Part shown: positions 38,001-47,949 of the stretch, piece after piece
How positions within the stretch are numbered: position 1 is the first letter of the stretch
How the letters are laid out: every line of letters starts with the position of its first letter
NCBI RefSeq assembly: GCF_964204645.1
Contig: NC_134031.1
Location: 2,649,001-2,713,000, forward strand
Direction: 5' to 3'
Length of the DNA: 64,000 nt
Source of the DNA: Tubulanus polymorphus
Taxonomy: Eukaryota; Nemertea; Palaeonemertea; Tubulaniformes; Tubulanidae
Position numbers and translations under genes: made by a program
The notes under the pieces: model-generated
What the model saw: the letters and a program-made list of their open reading frames with translations, nothing else
What the model was told of the DNA's origin: nothing
The model's database searches: none

Positions 38001-41000
38001 TTCATACCAACCAGAGGAGAGCCATAAATAACAGGTGGAATACGCATAAGTACAGAGGTATTACAGGCTGCACTGGCGTTATCAGGTTTAATTATCAATT
38101 AATGCCACCAGTAACATCTAGAACAATGTTATCAGGCATTGTTATGCATGTATGAAGCATTAGCTAAACGAAGGCAGGTTAGGTTAAGTATTCTAACTAA
38201 TAACCTCATCAGGACTGGGATAGAATGCATCTAGGATATATACAGTAAATCAGTTCCTGCTGTTACAGTAACTAGAATAACCAGGTTGCGGAATAGGGCC
38301 TATATGTCCCCTTGCTGAAATGCAGAGCTCTGTTGCAGGCAAAAACTTTAAGCTAAAAAGTTAAAAGGGGCTTAATTCATAACAGTAGTGTTTAGTCGTT
38401 AACTAGACGATAGAAGCAAATGACTGATCTTAAAACTACAGATAAGCCTTCACTGCATGATTGCCTGTACAGCTAGTTGCATTGATTACTGCTGTGTAAC
38501 TGGCCCCGGGTACAAAGGTCGTAGTTTGTTAGCTGTGGCTATAAAACCAAAAGACCAGTCTCGACCTTCACTGCGCAATGGCTCCGATCGGGGTCAAATC
38601 ATAATCACAAAATCATCATCGGTCAAATGACCAGCTAGAGCCGGAATAAAATGGTTGCTATAAAAACTCACTACTCTTCGTCGTGGACCTGATGAACAGC
38701 CGTACGAACACGTAGCAAAACTCTTCACCTATAGGGGGCGATACATGCATTTTGTAACATTTTTCTCCGTCGAATTGCCGTGAAATGAGTAACTGAATAT
38801 CTCTTAAACTAATCTACGTATGTGTGTCGAGGTTTTAAACGCAAAAAGCTGAATATTGTTGAAAATTATCGACTAATTTCACGATAAAAATGTCTCATAG
38901 AATGAATCTGATAACAAAAAAAGAAAGACATTCGTGCTACTCGAAAACATCATCAATTATGGGCCAGGGACAATTATTGAAATTTGTAGAATCTGAAGTG
39001 GCAGTAATTAGAAGGGCTGTAGTTTGTTAATAGGTACATATGTTTATAATTGAAATCATAATGATGGATCATAGAATTGGACGGAGGGGATTGGGGACGC
39101 GGAAATGGTAGCTACATGTATAAAAGGGGTGCTTTTAACTGTGATGGAATAACAGAAAAAACACAACATTGAGTAGTCATCAATACATCAAGTCATACAA
39201 AAACAAAGACATCATTTCTGAAGTTATATACATTCAGGTATGATCAAGTCATTAAGGAAGTTTAAAAATAATGAAGGAGTTTTTGAAGGCTGCAGGTTTT
39301 AAGGTCAATCAGAGATGTAGGCACTATTGATATACACAGTTATATCAGCTTCTTACCTTGCTCGTAAATTCTACCCATTTATCTTTACTTTCTTGCTTGA
39401 TCTTTTTACCTTGTTTCTAAAATGAAATGTAGCAATGGCTGCTTAGTATTTAGGCCTCTTCTGTGGCATTTTATAACATGATGGCATCGTAAATACTCAA
39501 GTCACAGTACACACCCCTGCCATAGTAGACCCACCCTCCCTCAAGAAGAATTCGAATCGGATAGCATCACGAGACTCACAATAGAAAGGCAGCCCGCTGG
39601 GATTTAAACATAATGGAATCCCTGTCACACTTAAACGTCCTACCCTAATAGACACAAACCCCTGTCCTAGATGAGCCTTATCATTCATATCGCATTAACT
39701 CAAATTAGCTAGTAATCAAATGTATATTTTATATTACTGATACGTACTTTCATGTTAGTATACCAGTCTTTATACAGACTCTGCATGCTGCCACTCTTAT
39801 CCTGCCACGTGTTAGCCTCGATTTCAAACTCATCTGCCGTGAAACCGTGGCCTGAATTCAGTATCGACAAACGGTCGCTGATGAACTATAAAGAGAGACC
39901 AATATTAAACAGTGGTGAATTTTCTTTTTCAATTAATGGAAATGCAAAAGTTGAGAAATCATCTAAGTAAAGATATGAGAAATTGGCTGCAGTTAGGCCT
40001 ACAGCGCAGAGGAGTAATTCAATGCTGGAAAGAGTAGTTCAAATTATCTTTAGAAAAATATCTGGGGCCAGTTGCTCAAAAGATGGTTAGAGTTTACCAG
40101 TGGATAGTTGACGTAGTGACGATCAGAAGTTTATTGTTAATATGGTATTTATCGGCCGGTTATCTTTAACCAACCTTTGAACAATTGCAACCCCTGATAT
40201 TTAGAACCGACAACCACCCAACTACGTACCTGTTCGAATATTTGAAGGTCGAGAATTTTCTCGAGAAACGGCTGCATACTCGGCGGACGAGATTGTAGAA
40301 ACGCGTCGCGATCGAACGTGATTTCTTCGCCTTCTCGGAATTTCAACGCGTCTCGATATCCACCTGAAAGACAATAAGATGAATACATGTGCAAATCGAT
40401 ATCTCGAGTTATACGATATCTCGAGTTATACGATATCTCGAGTTATACGATATCTCGAGTTATACGTTATCTCGAGTTATACGATATCTCGAGTTATAAG
40501 ATATCTCGAGTTATACGTTATCTCGAGTTATATGATATCTCGAGTTATACGATATCTCGAGTTATACGATATCTCGAGTTATACGATATCTCGAGTTATA
40601 CGATATCTCGAGTTATACGATATCTCGAGTTATACGATATCTCGAGTTATACGATATCTCGAGTTATACGATATCTCGAGTTACACGATATCTCGAATAC
40701 TAGCTTGAGTAATATTACCGATTAAAGCAACCAAAGCTCGTAGAAATGCCCTGGCAACTCCATCTCCGCACAACGTCGTCTGGTTCTTTATCTTATCGGT
40801 TTGTTGTCCTTTCAGTGACTTTTTCAACGCCGAGACCTACAATAAGAAATATAAATGGCTTACAAATTCATTCAGCAGTTAATTTTGAAAGGTTTTCGAA
40901 AATCGGCATACAATTTCCGGCGGAAGCGTCTCCAAATCGTCGTATTCAGACGTTACAGTGTTGTTATCAGCATCCAACACGACCGCGTCTCCTAACTCCA

Positions 41001-44000
41001 TTTTACAAGCTTTCTGAAATAATTTCAAGGTAAACTTTGCATAATTTTGATCCAATTCAGACATTGCACTCATACAGGAATCAATCTGCAGCCTGTACCA
41101 CTTCAATCATCATTTGATGGGAGGAAGTCCGGACGATCTGATTTTCCATATTCGAGGATAGAGTTTCTATGTCTTTGTGGGTTTTGAATAGAAATGCCAG
41201 TCCCAATAGAAGTCCCAGTCCAGGGTTCATAGTAGAAAGGCTGAGGCAAAATTAAGCACTTTCTAAGGATGTGACTCCGACAACAGATTGAATAATGTAA
41301 TGCCAATTCTATAGTCTAAGACAAGTTTAAACGTTTGATCAGAAAGGACAGAAAAATACATAAACCGACCTGCATGAGAGTGGAATGAATACCGATAATG
41401 AAAGGCATCGGAGCGCTGACGTAATCAATCAGATGAACGGGAAGAACAGGGATGTATAAATGCTGCCAGTGCATCGGATAAATGAGCGCAGCGCTGCCGT
41501 GAACACAGGCCGTCAGACGACTTAATCTCTGAGACGTGATCAGTATTCTTCTCTCATACAACATACTAATAGAAATATACACACACATGAGTTTAATAAT
41601 AGAGATGATATACATGGAAAACTGTTTATACACATTAAATGAATTTATACGTGAATGAATGAATGAACACGTGAAATAATAAATGCACATGTGAAATAAT
41701 GAATGAGCATATGAGAATGAACATGTGAAGTAATGAATGAACATGTGAAATAATGAATGCATATGTGAATTAATGAATGAACATGTGAAATAATAAATGA
41801 ACTTGTGAATCAATGAATATACAGGAAATGAATGAACATGTAGATTGTATGAATTAATGAATGAACAAGTTAATTAATGAATGAACATATGTGAGAATGA
41901 ACATGTGAATCAATGAATGAACATATGAATGAATGAATGAATGAATGTTGGAAATTCGAGAGATTTACCTAGCGAATATGACCATCATGTTATAAGGGTC
42001 GACTGCTGTGTAATATTCCGTGAGATTTCTCTGAAAAATACGATGAATACAAAATTAATTCATGCGACTGATTATAATGTTTACAGTAACAGCGTTTGAT
42101 CGTAAACTTACGCTATCGGGAATTTTTGGCAACTTTGTAGGATCCGGAGCGGTGAATGAAAAATGCTGAAACGACATCGACAGTTTTGAAATTTAAATCG
42201 GACAATAGCACAGGGAAAATCAAATTTCATTCAATTATCTTTCAGAGGTATAGTTTTCACCAGATATAAACCGAGCTCTTTGAGAACATGTGCTCAAATA
42301 CTAAAGCTGTGTCTAGAAAGCGTCCAAAATTGATAGTTTAACGATACCTGAGTGCAACACGAAGAAATAACTTCCACTTTTCCATCATGCGATGTCGGCA
42401 CAAAAAGGTCGTGGATACTTTTAAGGAGAGGCGACACGTTGTTGTGGTCGGTTTTATTGAGAATTTCAGCCAATGCGTTCAGCAGCTTGTAGAAGACTTC
42501 GTACCACGGTAGAAAACTGTGTGCGGATTAAGAAATGTGATTGATGTTAAATGATTTTACAATAATTGACTCTTATAGGCTTTTTTCACATTTCTTTTTG
42601 AAAGCAAAATACAAGGATCTTTCATATAATTTTTTCACATCAAGGTACAATAAGATAAGCGGTCACTGATCACATTCTGGGCAGATTAAAATAAAATATC
42701 TTTTTGAAGTGCATTGATTCTGAGCTCGTCTGAATACGGCATGGAAAGGGCACCACAATATTTTGACGGATATTTTTCTAGAATCTTCACACATTTTCAT
42801 GATTTCTCATGTATTTTTTTTCACAATCATTTCAAGCAGATATCTATTTTTCACATTTTTCACGACATTTACTGGAAACAATAGCAGACAAATTTTGTAA
42901 TTATAATAATCTTACCTGACAATACAGAGGCAAGTATTCGCACCAGTTGTGTAACGACAAAACCCGAATTTCAATTTGCTTTCGACATCCGTCAGTACGA
43001 AAGTGAAATGGTCAACATTTTGGCTGCGAAAAGACAGAATACTTTGATAAAAGTCTGTGATTGTGGGATGTAAGAGCATGACAAGCATAAAACAGGGTAT
43101 CAGATAATGGTAGTTCAATTCTAATTATGCTGAAAACTTTATAAACTATCATTTGACAAGCATAAAACAAGGAATCAGGCAGTTTAGGTGAAAACCTTTT
43201 TTTAGGTAAGACTAGCCCGTGAGATTGAAGCTTACCATTCAAATGCACATGGGAACGTAAATTCCGGGATCGTTTTCAAAACAACCTGAAAAAGAAAGGG
43301 AACAATTTCTATTTATATTTAGAACTTTGACAAGGCAAATCATGAAGATAAATTACAAACCTCATCATCATATTCCTCGGGAAACTTCTGCAGAATAAAA
43401 GGCTCTGTAAAGATAAATCATACGAAGTTCAGAGATTTAGATCGAATATTGTTAGTCATCGTTTCTAAATTTCACTAACGTTAAAAGACAATCATCTGGA
43501 ATATGTTTCATTGAACCACTGACCAATCAAACAGAATCATGCTGTCTCTGTAACTCATAAGTGCAATAATTTGCCAAAAAATATCCATAATATATAAAAT
43601 ATATAAGTTTTACATCTGCTTCAAAATCATTTTCATTCATTAAGAGTTTCATGATTAATCAATTTCTAGGATATATATAGTAAATAGCTGTGAGAATGTT
43701 TTAATGGTCAAGTGGTTTTAAATGCTGAATTTCAAATGATTTATTCTCGAATTAAGGGCTTACCTCCGTCGGGAACTGAAGGGCGACCAACCTCGGCGAA
43801 GACTTCAAAAATCTTGTCAGGATTTTCCCTAAATGAAAAACATGGGTAAGACTGACTGCAGTTGAGGTGGGTTTTCTGCACTAGTGTCATGAAACCAACT
43901 TAGTTTAGTGTCTTATTTTACAGATGTGAAGCCCGACATTCATCACACCACAAACTATTTCATTTTTGCGGAGCCCTTATAAACTCCACAAACATTTTCA

Positions 44001-44500
44001 TTCAATGTTCCACAAATCTGCAAATCTTCAACCTCCAAATCACACCTCCCTCAATGACTGTACATGATTTGAATAGGAACAATGATTTTCGAGATTTCAG
44101 GGGCAACTTCCTTTCATCCTAATGTTTTGTATTGAACCCGCTCAGGGGATACAAATTAAGGTGTACAAAAAATGTGTCCATTCATTGCCCCAACCCTGGA
44201 CCCAACCCAATTCCTTCTCTACTTAGTTAGCACCCTATTCGTGTTATTGGATACAAGAATAACAGTAATTGAAAATGAACTAATGTCTAACTATGAAGCG
44301 TTAATCCAAGGACATTAATCATATCTAACTGGTATAGACCTATCTGCTGGTGCCTGGGCGGTGGTGTTGTGTGGACTGGCTGGTTTTTTGACAGTTGTCA
44401 GTTGGTTGTCAATTACAACAGATTTCCGCAGTCAAACGACAAAAAATGTAAACGAAAATGTAACTGAATCATGCGCTAATTACTTGATTCGTGATCCCAT
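29080..44500 (-). CDS. DENND1A: DENND1 (connecdenn) Rab35 exchange factor, 20 coding exons
   Basis: Twenty exons join in phase to about 965 residues: 44500-44484, 43828-43764, 43404-43361, 43285-43236, 43023-42916, 42516-42348, 42165-42112, 42030-41969, 41565-41370, 41013-40912, 40836-40719, 40363-40230, 39885-39748, 39416-39357, 35317-35285, 35100-35038, 32638-32546, 31123-31044, 30733-30589, 30246-29080. The N-terminus MGSRIKENPDKIFEVF and the blocks FTFVLTD, SMLYERRIL, LTACVHGSAALIYPMHWQH and APMPFIIGIHSTLMQ form the tripartite DENN domain, known in this family to activate Rab35 at clathrin-coated and endosomal membranes. ANPAVKSAVKT and RPITVYSEP match the linker of vertebrate DENND1A. 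The long last exon is low-complexity with NPF and DPF motifs (EH and clathrin-adaptor ligands) and ends WETFE, like the vertebrate protein. Introns carry MITEs and satellites. It starts head to head with URM1. DENND1A versus an unduplicated DENND1 ancestor cannot be decided here. Confidence 0.93.
32120..32390. repeat. Intronic tandem repeat of about 33 bp
   Basis: Six to eight imperfect copies of a unit around AAAGTATAAAACATTGTACA with AGTACTTATGGT lie in a DENND1 intron. Units differ by small deletions. The reverse strand is open over the array only because of the repeat. Confidence 0.75.
33313..33336. repeat. TA microsatellite
   Basis: A run of about ten TA dinucleotides lies in a DENND1 intron. 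Confidence 0.8.
33483..33614. mobile_element. 132-bp MITE with 21-bp terminal inverted repeats
   Basis: The ends CAGGGGCCAGTTGCTCAAAA and the complement of TTTTGAGCAACTGGGCCCTG match at 20 of 21 positions. Internal pairing (ACCAGTGGATA against TATCCACTGGT) shows the whole element is palindromic. A second copy lies at 40062-40196. No transposase is encoded; it would be a non-autonomous DNA transposon. Confidence 0.8.
34738..34960. mobile_element. Fold-back element(s) with CCAGTTCCACAGTT core
   Basis: Segment 34755-34843 is palindromic: CCACAGTTCCGAGTTAAGAT at the left pairs with ATCTAACTCACAACTGTG at the right. GATCCAGTTCCACAGTTGTG then repeats at about 34850, starting a partial second copy that ends near a GGTCCAGTTCTAC motif. 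It lies in a DENND1 intron and has no coding content. Confidence 0.65.
36878..37112. mobile_element. Nested MITEs
   Basis: The outer ends AGTTTTATAGACTGGT (about 36880) and ACCAGTCTATAAAACG (ending about 37112) are inverted repeats. Between them sits a second element, about 36911-37040, beginning GGGGTCAGTTGCACAGTC and ending GAGCAACTGGGTTC. Its ends resemble those of the MITE at 33483. The inner copy appears to have inserted into the outer one. Confidence 0.6.
40062..40196. mobile_element. Second copy of the CCAGTTGC MITE
   Basis: It begins CTGGGGCCAGTTGCTCAAAA and ends with the diverged complement TTTGAACAATTGCAACCCCT. The interior matches the 33483-33614 copy (GGTTAGAG, CCAGTGGATAG). It is flanked on both sides by ATAT, a possible target-site duplication. 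It lies in a DENND1 intron. Confidence 0.75.
40397..40696. repeat. 17-bp satellite array in a DENND1 intron
   Basis: Seventeen full units of CGATATCTCGAGTTATA plus a partial unit lie here, nearly identical except for a few variants (CGTTATC, AGATATC, TGATATC). The array sits 23 bases from the donor of DENND1 exon 11 on the minus strand. Open frames across the array in several phases are artefacts of a stop-free 17-mer. Confidence 0.92.
41640..41950. repeat. Degenerate intronic repeat, AATGAATGAACATGTGAA
   Basis: About fifteen imperfect copies of an 18-20 bp unit built from ATGAATGA and ACATGTGAA lie in the DENND1 intron between exons 8 and 9, ending about 20 bp short of the exon 8 donor. Confidence 0.75.
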
Positions 44501-44852
44501 CGTAAATCGTTAGCCCATCGTCGACGGCAGCTCCTTAATCGTCATTTAATTACCACAAAAATGTACTGACTTTTGGAGTAGGAGGAATAAATACTTCCTG
44601 CTCCACAGCCATTGGTTGTGGCTATAATGCGGAATTGGATTTAGATTCGGATACCCTCAGGGTTAGTCATGAGGAACCAGCGATCTACTGGTGAATGGAT
44701 TTACACTTTTCTTCATTAAAGAAATAAGCGCCTATGTTATAAGATTTTTTTTAGAAAAAGCTTTATGTATTTTTTTGTAGAGATTTGATGATTTTCTCCG
44801 CTAAAGTTTGATTTCAAGTGTGACAGATGATTCGTAGGTGCGTTACTTCAAC
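44501..44852. promoter_or_regulatory. Shared bidirectional promoter region, DENND1 and URM1
   Basis: Only about 350 bp separate the DENND1 start codon (minus) from the URM1 start codon (plus). Both transcripts must begin within or near this interval unless untranslated upstream exons exist. No clear TATA box at the usual spacing is seen for either gene, which is common for housekeeping promoters. Confidence 0.55.
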
Positions 44853-45864
44853 ATGTCTGCGCCCATGGATATCACACTTGAATTCAGGTTTGCTCCTTTT
44901 TATTTGTTTTTCCTCGTTTATTATCGACGCTGAAAACCGAATAGAGTCTTTCATGAATTTATATATGCTCTTTTACAGCGGTGGAGCTGAACTATTATTT
45001 AATAAAATCAAAAAGCACGACGTTACACTTCCTTCGTCGCTAGAAAAATGTAGGTCTCAACATGAGAATTTGACAAATTAGACCTGAAGTGGAATAAACC
45101 TATTTTTCTACTGACGAATGTTTTGATTTACAGGGACAATTAAATCCTTGCTCGTGTGGATGAGAGATAACATGTTAACTGAACGACCAGAGTTGTTTAT
45201 GCAAGGAGAAACTGTGTAAGTTGACCAACCAATTCTAATAGTCAGTGTCATACAGTCGTCTCTTCATTGACTTCATGCACACAGACGCCGTCTATCCGTT
45301 GGTAGTGGCATATTTAAAAGGCTCGCGCTAATCATAGCACGTTCGCTTATAGTTCTATGCGCTAATCGAGGTTAGAATTGTCTCGGATTTAGAATTTGCT
45401 AATTTCGTGAATAATTTTCTATTTTTCAGGAGACCTGGTATTCTAGTGTTAGTGAACGACGCTGACTGGGAATTAGTGGTACGTGCTTCCATTACTAATT
45501 GAAATCCAACTAATTCGAAGTATTAAATTATAGTAAAAATCAACTCCTGTTGATATCTGAAACATCGTTTCTTATGTAATCGCGATGATGAACAAATTTC
45601 GATTCCAAACTCTTAAATTTATGTAGAATGGGTTTTTATTCTATTGTCCGCTCTCCATGTTTGAGTGTGGTAATTATACAAGGCCTGTAGATCTATCTAT
45701 GCACTTGTATGTTTTAAATACGTCTTGGATTTTCAAAACATGCAATATATAGATTGTGACGCTTTGACTAATTCCTTTCCAATTTTCTCTGACAGGGTGA
45801 ACTGGAATACGAAATCGAAAACAAGGATAAAATCATTTTCATTTCGACCCTACACGGGGGATGA
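44853..45864 (+). CDS. URM1: Ubiquitin-related modifier 1 (URM1), five exons
   Basis: Exons 44853-44887, 44979-45049, 45134-45215, 45430-45478 and 45796-45864 join in phase to 101 residues, exactly the usual URM1 length. The protein starts [14 protein letters not shown] and contains [40 protein letters not shown] and [10 protein letters not shown]. It ends STLHGG with the invariant Gly-Gly. URM1 has a beta-grasp ubiquitin fold. Its C-terminal glycine is adenylated and thiocarboxylated by the MOCS3/Uba4 enzyme and supplies sulfur for 2-thiolation of wobble uridine in cytosolic tRNAs; it can also be conjugated to proteins. All introns have GT-AG ends. It is divergent from DENND1 and convergent with the secreted-protein gene downstream. 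Identification is secure. Confidence 0.97.
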
Positions 45865-45967
45865 GCTGGACACCCGGGAAATCCTAAGAAAAATCATTGT
45901 CTAAATATCAATATGATGTTTATGTAAATCCTTTTATTTTATGCATTTGTACACTATTATCGTGATA

Positions 45968-45973
45968 AATAAA
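45968..45973 (+). terminator. URM1 polyadenylation signal
   Basis: AATAAA about 105 bp after the URM1 stop codon. Confidence 0.55.
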
Positions 45974-46109
45974 TTTAAATGCAATTTTCTACAAAAATTA
46001 AAATTTCTTTGTCTGTCACACTGGGGCATATTGTAGTTGAAGTTTGAGGTGAACTGTAGCTTAGTGCTAAGCGCCCACAGTTGACCACTAACAAGTCGTC
46101 TGTCGATCT

Positions 46110-47353
46110 TCATCGGAAAATGCATCCGGCTGCGTTTTCACACTGCGCCGGCAAACTGAAGTCGTATTCGTCGGCTTTCATATAATCGAACGAATTGAAA
46201 TCTTGGTGTCCCCAGCCTTCGTTTCCTCGGAACCAGAACGCAGCCGGTATCGACTCGCCCCTGGAAAATAGAAAATCAGACCCGATAAAAGTGATACAGT
46301 AAACCTCTCACGTTGCTCGGACTGGCCCAACTCGTATCTGTGAGTAATTCGGACAAAAATGAAAGCAAAGATGAAATCGGAATTCGCTTAAACCTCTGAC
46401 TGATTTAGCCGGCCCCAGTTTGTCTGAGTTGGACGCAGGTTTGCTGTATTTACGTAAATTCGACGGAGCTTACTGTGATAGTTTTTGCCGATAGAAACCG
46501 TACCCAAACGGGGCCGGGTATCTACCACCGAGCACGAACCAGTCGACTATCTTCTCGTGGAATACCTCCGTTCTGTTGAAGGGCACGACGTGAATGAAAT
46601 TCGGTCGCGGCGTATGCCACGGGTTGCCGAAAATACAACACGGCCCTAGAGGAGCCCAGTCCGGCGAGATCAGGTAAGCCGTCGTGCCGCGATTCAGGAA
46701 CGTGCAAGGCCAGTGATTACGAACGGGGAAGATGGGCAGACATTCGTCGAAAAATACTTCGGCCATCGCCGGTAGAAAGTTATCGTACACCGAATATCCC
46801 CGACCCATCGAATGCGGCGCAGGCGGAGCAGTCTGGTACGGAGGCCATGGATCCTCCATCGGGTAATAATAGATAGTCCAGTTGGTCTTGAATCTGTTTG
46901 GTAATATCGGTTCATGTTGGCACGGGGCGTGATGTCTACTCCGACGTGAAATCTACAAATTCAAAATATTGTTCGTTATTTTGGCTATTTTGTTTATACA
47001 CAGCAGCAAAATAATGTGCGGGTTCCCGTAAAACTCCTAACGTAGACATGTTTGGATAATGCGTGTCACCGGATCTTCGGAATTTCTCTGCGTATCATAA
47101 ATCTCAATGTGATGGCATATTTTCCCTCAATAAATTTCACGTGCAGCATTTTTATGGTGGAACTTCTTGCGGTGGCATACTTTATCCTATACTTTCCCTC
47201 GATGTTGTCACCTCTAACACTTACCGTTGAATTTGAATTTGAAAATAACGTCCCGGTGATGGTCAGCAACGACGCGTAATTAGGAATAATCCATAGCGTA
47301 ATGATAACTAATATAGAAGAGAAATTCAGCATTTTGCGAAATACAAGAAACAT
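46110..47353 (-). CDS. Secreted Cys-rich protein, possibly ependymin-related
   Basis: Three exons (47353-47225, 46952-46474, 46260-46110) join with matching phases to 252 residues. A hydrophobic N-terminus (MLNFSSILVIITLWIIP, after a short MFLVFRK lead) looks like a signal peptide; the second Met may be the true start. The mature part has eight Cys (APCQ, DECLP, WPCT, a CC pair, AQC, GCI), several N-glycosylation sequons (NST, NWT, NRT), and aromatic-rich motifs (PAAFWFRGNEGWGHQDFNSF). The order of an early PC motif, a central CC and a late HQDF then LPAQC resembles ependymin-related secreted proteins, but the match is weak and by eye only. I do not assign a function. Splice sites are good (ACG|GTAAGT, CA|GTAAGC). 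The stop lies about 140 bp beyond the URM1 poly(A) signal, so the two genes converge. Confidence 0.75.
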
Positions 47354-47847
47354 CTATCGCTGTATATATAAAAAGTCTCTAATACCATTCGATCTCATAT
47401 CGGACACAGATCTATGGTCAATGGTTGGCGCTTGCACAGTCTTTCCTTATCCATCCCCGTATCTAATCTACATATTTGTTTATCGAATAAAGCAATCATT
47501 AAAGGCACAAAGGCTACTTTTTATTTTGGAGTATGTTTGAGTAGTGGTCAATGCTATCTGCATTGGTTTTTACGCCGTAATATCGCCATTTGGATGAATA
47601 ACGCCATATTTTCTTGGTCAATTTACATAAGATAAAACGGGTACAGCCTTTAAAGGCATTAGAACAGACTGTACCGAGAGCGTAATAGATAAACAAACAA
47701 GTTGAGCAATTTTCACATTTCCAATGCAACGTCTCGGCGTAGGCCAATAAGGGTTGTCTCCACAAATGACATTAAAGAGATGAGAGACAGACACTGACGA
47801 CTTATCCTTATAATTAAGGAGTAGAATTTATTGAAAAAAATCCTTAT

Positions 47848-47947
47848 AGGGCACTGTTCGCGAATCTAATAGGCTCGCTGATATTTTGGGGCTCGTCGCC
47901 GACTGCCCGAAAATGTCTTTCGCCGTGCAAAAACATGATGTATTGTA
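47848..47947 (+). pseudogene. Broken copy of the cyclooxygenase last exon
   Basis: 47848-47895 matches the segment of cyclooxygenase exon 9 starting near 53412 (ACTGTTCGCGAATCTAATAG here, ACTGTACGCGAATCCGATAG there). 47896-47947 matches exon 9 from about 53537 (CTGCCCGAAAATGTCTTTCG here, CTGTCCGAAAATGTCTTTCG there). About 80 bases of the exon are missing between the two blocks. It lies 2.5 kb upstream of the intact gene in the same orientation. It is a remnant of a duplicated cyclooxygenase gene or exon; no other exons of the second copy were seen nearby. Confidence 0.8.
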
Positions 47948-47949
47948 TC

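Noticed and set aside
40379-40725. Two overlapping 109-112 codon open frames with YLELYDISSYTISRVIR-type repeats
   Set aside because: They are translations of the stop-free 17-bp satellite inside a DENND1 intron. All phases read the same peptide in rotation.
41316-41813. 165-codon minus-strand open frame
   Set aside because: It combines DENND1 exon 9 with intronic repeat sequence. Only 41565-41370 is coding.
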